A stretch of DNA of 64,000 nt from Eleusine coracana subsp. coracana (lineage: Eukaryota > Streptophyta > Magnoliopsida > Poales > Poaceae), in assembly GCA_032690845.1 (NCBI GenBank), contig CM064421.1:42770963-42834962 (forward strand), given 5' to 3'. The notes under the pieces are model-generated. The model saw only the letters and a list, made by a program, of their open reading frames with translations. It was not told where the DNA came from and did no database searches. Below are positions 56,301 to 64,000 of this stretch, piece after piece; position 1 is the stretch's first letter, and every line of letters begins with the position of its first letter. Both the position numbers and the translations under genes were made by a program.

Positions 56301-59300
56301 ACCTCGTCAGCAATCATCATGCACTTGCATTATATGTTACAATTAAGCATAATGCCTTCGCGTTAGTTTTGAATCAATTGAATTGCGCAACCTGACGGGG
56401 GTGATTTGCATTGGAGGAAGGGAACAAAAGGAGCTGAGTTGGCTGGAGGAGCACCGGAGCTGGCCGCAGAGATTTGAACGGGGACGACGTCGATCGGGGT
56501 GTGGCTGCTGGGCCATGTCTGGACAGGACGTCGACGCGACTAGCGTCCTGATCTAGACACTTATAACGTCGAGGTACGTCCACATGTGGATGTTGTTTAG
56601 AAGGACATCTCTTTTTTAAATTTCTCCATCAAATTAATACTTTTAAAATTTTAGTTCACTTTGTCTATTTTTTATCCCTAAACAAAATGTTGGTTTAGTT
56701 TAGTCTGCCCAACAATTCTTACCAGCTTAAACTACTCCCTAATAAGCAGGATTACTTACGCTCTGGTTTTACCTATGTGTCCCTAGTTTTGATCAGTCAA
56801 TTGCCACATCGTCAGATCTGACATGGAATGGGCCAAGCCCAAGTGCATTGACTCTGGTCGTGCGCCACTGACCACTAGTGACTACCGCACTAGACTTCCC
56901 GTTTGCATGCTACTACCTCGCTGCTCGGCGCTCGCTGCCGTCTGCTACCCGCATCACAAGCACCGCTTGAAGGCAACAAAAGAGGTGTGTACCGTACCAG
57001 AGCATTCCTAGCATGAATGAATGATGCCGGTGCTGTGTCACAGTAAGATTATACTAGCTATTGTTCCAACTTAATCGAGAAAACAAATAATTAACAGATT
57101 TGCACTTTGTCGGTTGACTGAAATCTCCTCCTAGCAAAGTTTTCTCTTTTATGTTGCATCAGCTATTTTTCATGTTGCAAATAATCCATATATATTCTAT
57201 ATGAGAGCCTATATATGTTACAACATATACTCCTCTATGTTACATTAGCTATTTCTCATTTGAGCAGCAAACATCATTATATAATGTTATTACAGTAACT
57301 ATTCGTGTATGTTACAATAATATATTTGCAACGTAAGCACCGGCTTCGTCTTTGTATTTGGAGCACATCGCTGAACGGCAGTGTCTGGAACATTTGTCTC
57401 CATCACGACCATCTGGACGTTTGTCTGGTTCGCGACCATCGTGACCTCTGAGCAGTACATCACACATGTTACAATTTGTTGGCCTCTTTCAGCACTCTGG
57501 TCACGTCTCTTACTTACCTCGAAGTGCCGCTTTAGGAGAATCGATGTGATGTGACAACCTCTCGCAGCTCTTTGGCTCTCCGGAATACTAGCTAGTAGAA
57601 TCACACATGACTAAAAGAAACCTGGAGGGAAACGATGGCCGGTGGGGGCGACCCGGGCGGCGCCGTGCTGCGACGGCCCAAAGCGGGAGGGAGGACCAGA
57701 GCAGAAGAAGATGCGGCCGTCAGCGAACGGGAATTGGAAAAAGGCAAAGAGCGCGGCCGAAAGCGGGGTCGGGTCGGTGGCGGGTGGGGGCGCCCAATCA
57801 ACTCCCTCCTCCGACGGCTGGTCCACCGCCGTCCCCGCCCCCACGCCAGGCCATTCTCCTTGTCCCGTCGTCAACGACGCCAGCGCGCGCTGCTCCGGGT
57901 GAAACCGTTCGCGGCTTCGTAAATACCTGCGCCCCTCCTCGTTGCAAAGACCGTTTCTTTTTTTTTTTTAACCTCTCAACACTGAATATGAATGTAGTAT
58001 CTGTTCGTATACGTAAACACGCCGATTCACGCCGACGCACCCAACGCACATGATCACCCCTACATCAATACCCAGAAAAGCAAAGCGCGTCCATCGAGAA
58101 ATCATCAGAACCATCAGGCTCCGATGCGCGACGAGGAATGTTGCACTCTCTTTGTGTCATCACGCATGAGAGGTACCAAAGAAAACGACAAACTATCCTC
58201 AACTCCACAAGCTCAACGGCGACACCGGATAGAAGGACGTCATCGAGACGGCGGAAGCTCGGGAGATCTTATTCCAAAGAACGCGCCTTCGTCTCTGCTA
58301 CTCCGACACGCTCAAGACACAAACACTTCCATACCGAGAACAACAACGACACCATCGTCGTCCCATAAAATGGCATAGACAGAAGCATCCTCGTTCAACG
58401 AACTGGACAGAGGCCAAAAGTCCAACACGCCGCCGCGCCACCACCAACGGCAACCGCATGAGCATATCACGACGAGGAACACGGGGAGCAGGCCGAACTT
58501 GCTCGACGGCCCCGCCTCCAAGCCGAACATGGGCCCGGAACGACGCCTCCGCGTGAAGAGCTGCCGCAGTCCACCTCCGGGATTTCGGCCGAACCGACGA
58601 TCCCATCGCCTGCCTCAAGACCGAGCGTCGGAGAGACACGCCCGCATGGGACGTGCAAGCACAGGCGACGCTCCGCATGAGCGGGAGAAATCCGCCCCAC
58701 AGCCGGTGAAGAGGCACAGCCCTCCACCGCCTGGATCTCGGCCGGATCGCTCCCAACACCCGCCACCGCAACAGGCGCGAGGCCAAGCAGCAGCAGCTCG
58801 TCGGCATCAGCACCGTCGACGCACCAGCAGCTCAGCATACGTCGGCGACGGTGGAGCACTCATACCTAACTAGAAAACATCCTCATACCAAACCTGCTGC
58901 TCCTGTTTGGCTTTGACACATTGGGACAGGTATTCACGAGTCATGACTGTCGCATGTTTCCTGGTTCGTGGACATGTGTTCCCTGCTGATCATGTGCTAG
59001 CGTTGCTTATTAGCATGCTCTTTGAAGAAGCATCAGTACTGAAACTGCATGAACATCAATCAGATTTGCACGACGCTGTAGCACCGGTGCGGCCGTGTGC
59101 AGGGGAAATACAAAGCCAAAGGTACCTGCCCGGGATGTGCAGAGTGCTGCACGAGCGAGCCATTGAATGAATGTATGGAACTCATTGGCCCAACCGCCCC
59201 AGGACGTGCCAATTGGGGTGGATCCCATGGTTACGGGCTCCAGCCAGCTCTACAAACGCATTCATGGACCGACCTTAGCTGGTTCTTCAACGGTCTAGCA

Positions 59301-59684
59301 TAATGTTCTTCCGGTACTATTGTCAGTGAAAATTTGATTCGTTTCCTTTTGTGATCAAACAACCTTTTTTTAGAGTTTCCCAGGAGACCAAAAAAAAAAA
59401 CCCTTCATCAGCCAGACTGCACAGCACGGTCGTGCTCACCACTTCCAAACTTCCAATTACCCCGCCGCATCAAACAGGAAAATCGTAGGCTAAAACTAAA
59501 CCCGTCGTCGTCCTTCCCTCCACCCCAACGTGAAAAATCAAGCCTTTTCCTACACGCTTTCTTCCTCTCGCGAACCCGGCCTCGGCGGCAGCAAGATCCC
59601 ATCCTCCTTCCGGTCCGGGCACGCCGAGACCGATCGCTGTTTCCCATGCTCCTGCCATAGGGATCGTAATCGAGGAGCGAAGCC
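56301..59684. other. Intergenic region, no gene recognised
   Basis: It includes AT-rich sequence (56600-57560), two GC-rich stretches at 57600-57920 and 58080-58870 whose overlapping frames on both strands show no domain, and the myosin-binding gene's leader from about 59400. A T-run lies at 57957-57969. Frames at 58499-58873 and its antisense are too biased in composition to support a gene. Confidence 0.45.
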
Positions 59685-62387
59685 ATGGAGGCGTCGGCTG
59701 CGGCGGGGAAGCTGCTGGCGGCGGCGCTCCACCGGAGGACGCACCGGGTCACGTCCGCGCTGGCGCACGCGGCGCTGGAGTGGGTCCTCATCGCGCTGCT
59801 CCTGATCAACGGCGTGCTCGCCTACGCCATCGCCAGGTTCGCCGACTACTTCGGCCTCGCGCCGCCGTGCCTCCTCTGCTCCCGCGTCGACCGGCTCTTC
59901 CAGGCGGAAGGCGGCGCGCGGCGGCTGCGGGACGTCCTGTGCGGCGAGCACGCCGCGGAGATCTCCGCGCTCGGGTACTGCCTCAGCCACCGCCGGCTCG
60001 CCGAGGCCTGCGCCATGTGCGAGGCGTGCCTGTCCTCGTTGAAGGAGGTCAGCAGCGAAGCAGGGGAGAAGGGCGCCGCCGTGGCGTGTTCTTGCTGCGA
60101 AGCTGTTGTTCGGAATTCTGCGCGCGAGCTGCAGGGTACGACGAGGGAAGACTATGTCGAGGAGAAGATACCCGAGGAGGAGGAGGAAGAAGAAGACCAG
60201 GTGTATGCTCTGCTGGCGCAAGACGAGCTTGAAGATGAAGAACAGGAAGAGGTCGAATTCCCACAGGAGCGAGACGAGGTGGAAGGCCAAGAACAAGAAG
60301 AAGAGAAGGCGGCTGCCGTTGAGGATGGGTCCTTGGAAGCCATGGCTCAGGGCGACGAGATCGCACCCGAGGACGACCGGTTGGTGCCTGTGGTGGCGCT
60401 CGATGAGATGACCATCGCTGATGAATCAGGTTTGCACCGTGATGTCGAAGAGGGCTACGGCATGGATCGTGCAGATTACGGGCAAGATCCGAGGGATGTT
60501 GATATCGGCGTGGTTCTGGAGGAGAAGAGGATACTGAATTCTGCGGCGGCAACGCCGACTGATGCCGTCGAGGACTCTGTTGTCCTCGTCAGCCCCATCC
60601 CTCATCCAGAGCATGCAACAGCTGGTCCCGATGACAATTCCTTTCTTCAGGTGGAAGATAGTGCTGAAATCGGAGATTCCACTGCGGAAGAGCACATAGA
60701 TGTGTCCCAAGGTACTCTCGTCACATACTGGTTTCTCATGTTCAGTTTTGTCAGTTTTTAGTATCCCATCGTCTCATGGTTCTTGTCTTCAGTTACAGAA
60801 GCGGTTCCTGAAGATGACAACACAGCAGCAGAGGTGGACACGAACTGTGAAGTATCAATCGGAAGCGAGATATGCGAACATGAGTCGACAGCTGTTGATG
60901 AGCCAGATGATCCATCGGCCGTTCTCGACAAAGAGTCGTCAGCATTGGAGAGCCTCTCTGATGCAGCCCCAACTGAGCAAGGTATAGTGCAGTGATTAAA
61001 CACATATTATTTTCCCCCACTGACGGGTTCTTGATTCTAAAATTATTTTTTTAACTTTTGTGGATTAGAACAAGAGAATGTGACCGACACTACCAGACTA
61101 GACCACCTACCAGATGAACAGAACGAGACCGAAGAAGACAAGGCACCTGAGACACCGACATATGGCGTCGCCACACCACGCTCGGACAGAATGTTCTTGC
61201 TCGAGCGGAAACGGTCTCTGTCGCTGTCCTTGGACGGTAGCGTAGCGAGCGAGATGGACGGCGCCGAGCCTTCCAGCGTGGACCAGCTGAAATCTGCGCT
61301 GCAGGCGGAGCGGAAGGCGCTGAGCGCGCTGTACGCCGAGCTGGAGGAAGAGCGGAACGCCGCGGCCATCGCCACCAACCAGACGATGGCGATGATCAAC
61401 AGGCTGCAGGAGGAGAAGGCGGCGATGCAGATGGAGGCGCTGCAGTACCAGCGGATGATGGAGGAGCAGTCGGAGTACGACCAGGAGGCGCTGCAGCTGA
61501 TGAACGAGCTGGTCACCAAGAGGGAGCGGGAGAAGCAGGAGCTGGAGAGGGAGCTCGAGCTGTACAGGCACAAGCTGCAGCACTACGAGGACAAGGATAG
61601 GAGGAGGATGGCAAGCTTCAAGGCCAATCGGGTCAGCGTTACTCCCAGTGGCAGTGGAACTTCTGTGTCGTCCGGCAGTGAGGACAGCGACGAGCCCTCT
61701 GACTGCGAGCTCGGCGAGTCTCCGGACGGCGGCAACCTTCAGAGCTCGTCGGATGCTGTTCTTACCCCCGTGACCGGTCAGGAAGGCACGAGTCACCTAG
61801 CGGCTTTGGATGATTCCTTGACGTACTTCGAGATGGAGCGGCTGTCCATCTTGGAGGAACTCAAGATACTGGAGGAGAGGCTCTTCACACTGGAAGACGA
61901 CGACGTCAACACGGCCAATGCGGCCGCTGACCATTCCTCCAAAGATTTTGACTTGTCAGCGGCTGGTCTCCGGTCTCCAGAATATGGTTTCACCGGTGAC
62001 AAGGCGAAGTTTGGAGGCAGGGCTTCCATTTGCAGAGGGAAGAGTCTTCTGCCTCTGTTTGATGCAGCTGGTGATGACAACTGTGATCAGGTGACATCTG
62101 CAAGAGTAGCAGAAGCAGACGCCGATGATTCAACGACAAAATCAGCTTCAGTGCTGGAGAAAGAGCAGGAGAGGCTGGCGATTATAGAGGAGGTTGATCA
62201 TGTGTATGACAGATTGCAAGCGCTAGAGGCGGACAAGGAATTCCTGAGGCACTGCATCAAGTCCCTGAAGAAAGGGGACAAGGGCATGAACCTTCTTCAG
62301 GAGATCTTGCAGCATCTTCGTGACCTCCGCAATGTTGATCTTCAAGTCAAGAATGCTGGTGATGCATTTGCTGCAAATTCAGCGTAG
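59685..62387 (+). CDS. Myosin-binding protein (DUF593 / GTD-binding)
   Basis: Three exons, 59685-60711, 60793-60981 and 61069-62387, give 844 residues with GT-AG borders. An N-terminal membrane helix lies near residues 31-53, followed by PPCLLCSRVD, a CxxC motif typical of MyoB and FLOURY1-type proteins. A strongly acidic linker (runs of E with D and Q) spans about 150-405. The DUF593 coiled coil starts near 476 (VDQLKSALQAERKALSALYA) and contains LQEEKAAMQMEALQYQRMMEEQ and KREREKQELERELELYRHKL. A second coiled coil near 720-830 ends RHCIKSLKKGDKG. In the family this domain binds the globular tail of class XI myosin and tethers it to vesicles or ER; grass members also bind zein. The 3' end may have an intron just after the stop (GTGGTAAG at 62405). 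Family subtype is not certain. Confidence 0.92.
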
Positions 62388-64000
62388 CGAGTACATCTAT
62401 ACATGTGGTAAGTTTCTGCTTCTATGTTTTTTTTTGTTGTTTACGGTTACAACAGAGAGTTACACTGTCATTCTGTCAAGATGAATATACAGACTAGCAC
62501 ATATTATTAACGAGTTTACAACTTACAATTTCGATGAGTACCCATATGAGCTTAGATTTTTTCTAATAAAAAGTATAATTATGACTTCGCATTTCGCATC
62601 AAGTGACTCAAAATTCATACAATATATATACTAGTATAAAAGAGAATAGTTCTAATAAAGTTGGATGGTCACTGAATATGGATTACTGAAACATTTCTTA
62701 TATTGTCAACATGCTATCTTCCTTGAATCTTCTGAAAGCTGAATGATCTGAAACTATTATGCTTTACAGATTACTCTTAGCTTGATATGGATTTGGTTGA
62801 TCGGGCTTGTTGACTCGACTGGAATGATCCAAAGGACTGCGTCGGCGACGGTCCCGTTACAAAATAATGGCTGATATTAAGGGAGGTTCTGCTCGTTTTG
62901 CCTGTGGGCTGGAAGCAAGCCCTTCCTTTTGCGCTGGTCCAGCACTCCATTCATGTTGTGGTGGTTGTAGGAATCATTAGGTCTTCCAAAGCTGCACGAT
63001 GCCGAATCATGGTGCCAGCTTCTGAGGTATGCACGATTGTTTAAAAAAGAGAAAAAGAAGAAGGTTAGAGTATAAGTGGAAATTTTAGAATTTGATTATT
63101 TGTCTTCTTTTTCCAACTTTTTTCTCATTCCTTTCATGCTAGGGCATGAGGTTTTCATGTATTTGTTTGTAGTTTGAGGTTGTAGTTTTTTTAGAGAGAG
63201 GGAGAGAGAGCCAGAGAGGTAATAGTTTGTATGATTGTACGCGCGTTTTGCACTATGTTCATAGACAGGTTTTTAGACGAAACGAAGTCTCTTTATGGTC
63301 CTTGGTGCGCGATATTAAATTCCTAGTATTCACACTCCCACATCCAACTTGTAAAGAAGTTGTTGGTAGCACGGCAGACTGAGCCCGATCAATTATATGC
63401 TGATTTTGATGGATGGCCTTGAGCTGTCGTCACTCTTTAGCAGCATAGCCCCACAGATGGAAGTCAAAGTCATGGAACAATAGGTTGAGTGATAATATAG
63501 TTTTTTTTTTTTTTTTTGATAACGTTGGGATAATAGAGGTTTGGTCGTGGAACCAGGGCGGCGTATGCAATAAAGTATATTATAGCTGAATTCTGTTAAA
63601 GAATTGCAACGCAGGATAAAATGCAGAATCGCTTATCCAACGCAACAACTACTATTTTTTTTCACCTTGTTTCTCTTGACGTGGAAGGAATTAGAGGGGA
63701 GGAGGAAAAATACAAGAACTTTGGACATATATGGTTCACTACAATGACACACCGGTACAAATCCTAGTCCTTGCGTTTGTAGTAGATCAGTCATCAGTGA
63801 ATGCTTGGGCGGGAGAAAAAGATTACCAGCTAAAGGTGTGTTTGATAGAGCTTTTATTTATGTTTTAAACTACTTATGCTTATATATCAAAAATGCTTAT
63901 TTAACTTATCTAGTTTATTGAAGCATAAATAATCTAACCGTTTAGCAAAAATACTTGGAAGTATGGAGATAGATGATCCATAAGCTAGAAAAGCAAGAAT
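62388..64000. other. Downstream region of the myosin-binding gene
   Basis: AT-rich sequence with a GA-rich run at 63193-63214 and a T19 run near 63501-63519. The last 170 bases begin GGTGTGTTTGATAGAGCTTT, resembling the end of a hAT-type MITE that runs past the window. No gene is seen. Confidence 0.45.

Noticed and set aside
57607..58873. Frames of 124-171 residues on both strands
   Set aside because: GC-biased overlapping frames without domains, promoter or splice support; no homologue recognised.

Overview
The window is plant nuclear DNA, and the codon use, very GC-rich 5' exons, MITE types and gene order point to a panicoid grass. The strongest clue is the run of genes plantacyanin, HRD3/SEL1L, leucoanthocyanidin reductase (LAR), DENND6 and myosin-binding protein. 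From memory this matches a collinear block on rice chromosome 3 near the rice LAR gene; I could not check that here. No bacterial, organellar or viral replicon features are present.

Layout. 1-11.3 kb is repeat-derived: a minus-strand Copia-type LTR retrotransposon block in which one LTR carries a primer-binding site on one side and a polypurine tract on the other, a nested Gypsy-type solo LTR with a perfect 5-bp target duplication (5572-8689), and a second, truncated copy of the Copia LTR. 11.3-11.8 kb holds a detached copy of one HRD3 exon. 15.7-21.2 kb holds plantacyanin (2 exons) and HRD3A (6 exons) on the plus strand. 22.2-23.8 kb holds an intact 5-exon LAR gene on the minus strand. 24.8-28.8 kb is a split cysteine-rich-peptide relic whose two exons are separated by a Helitron-like insertion. 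29 kb is a broken lipase. 30.4-33.6 kb is a hAT element with an uninterrupted 831-aa transposase frame, inserted directly in front of the TATA box of a decayed ubiquitin-L40 gene (33.8-35.1 kb).

35.7-43.6 kb is a second, decayed copy of the LAR plus cysteine-rich-peptide unit. It is split by a full-length L1-type LINE (36342-42337) with a 13-bp target duplication and further invaded by MITEs. 45.6-48.8 kb is an intact DENND6-like Rab-GEF gene. 49-56.3 kb is MITE, CACTA-like and degenerate hAT sequence. 59.7-62.4 kb is an intact myosin-binding (DUF593) gene.

The intact genes do not form a pathway. HRD3 serves ER-associated degradation, LAR makes flavan-3-ols, plantacyanin is a secreted copper protein, DENND6 and the myosin binder act in membrane trafficking and organelle movement. 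The main story is local duplication (LAR plus small peptide, and an HRD3 exon) followed by decay through nested transposons. All gene models are my own splice predictions; I found no convincing tRNA, rRNA or CRISPR.
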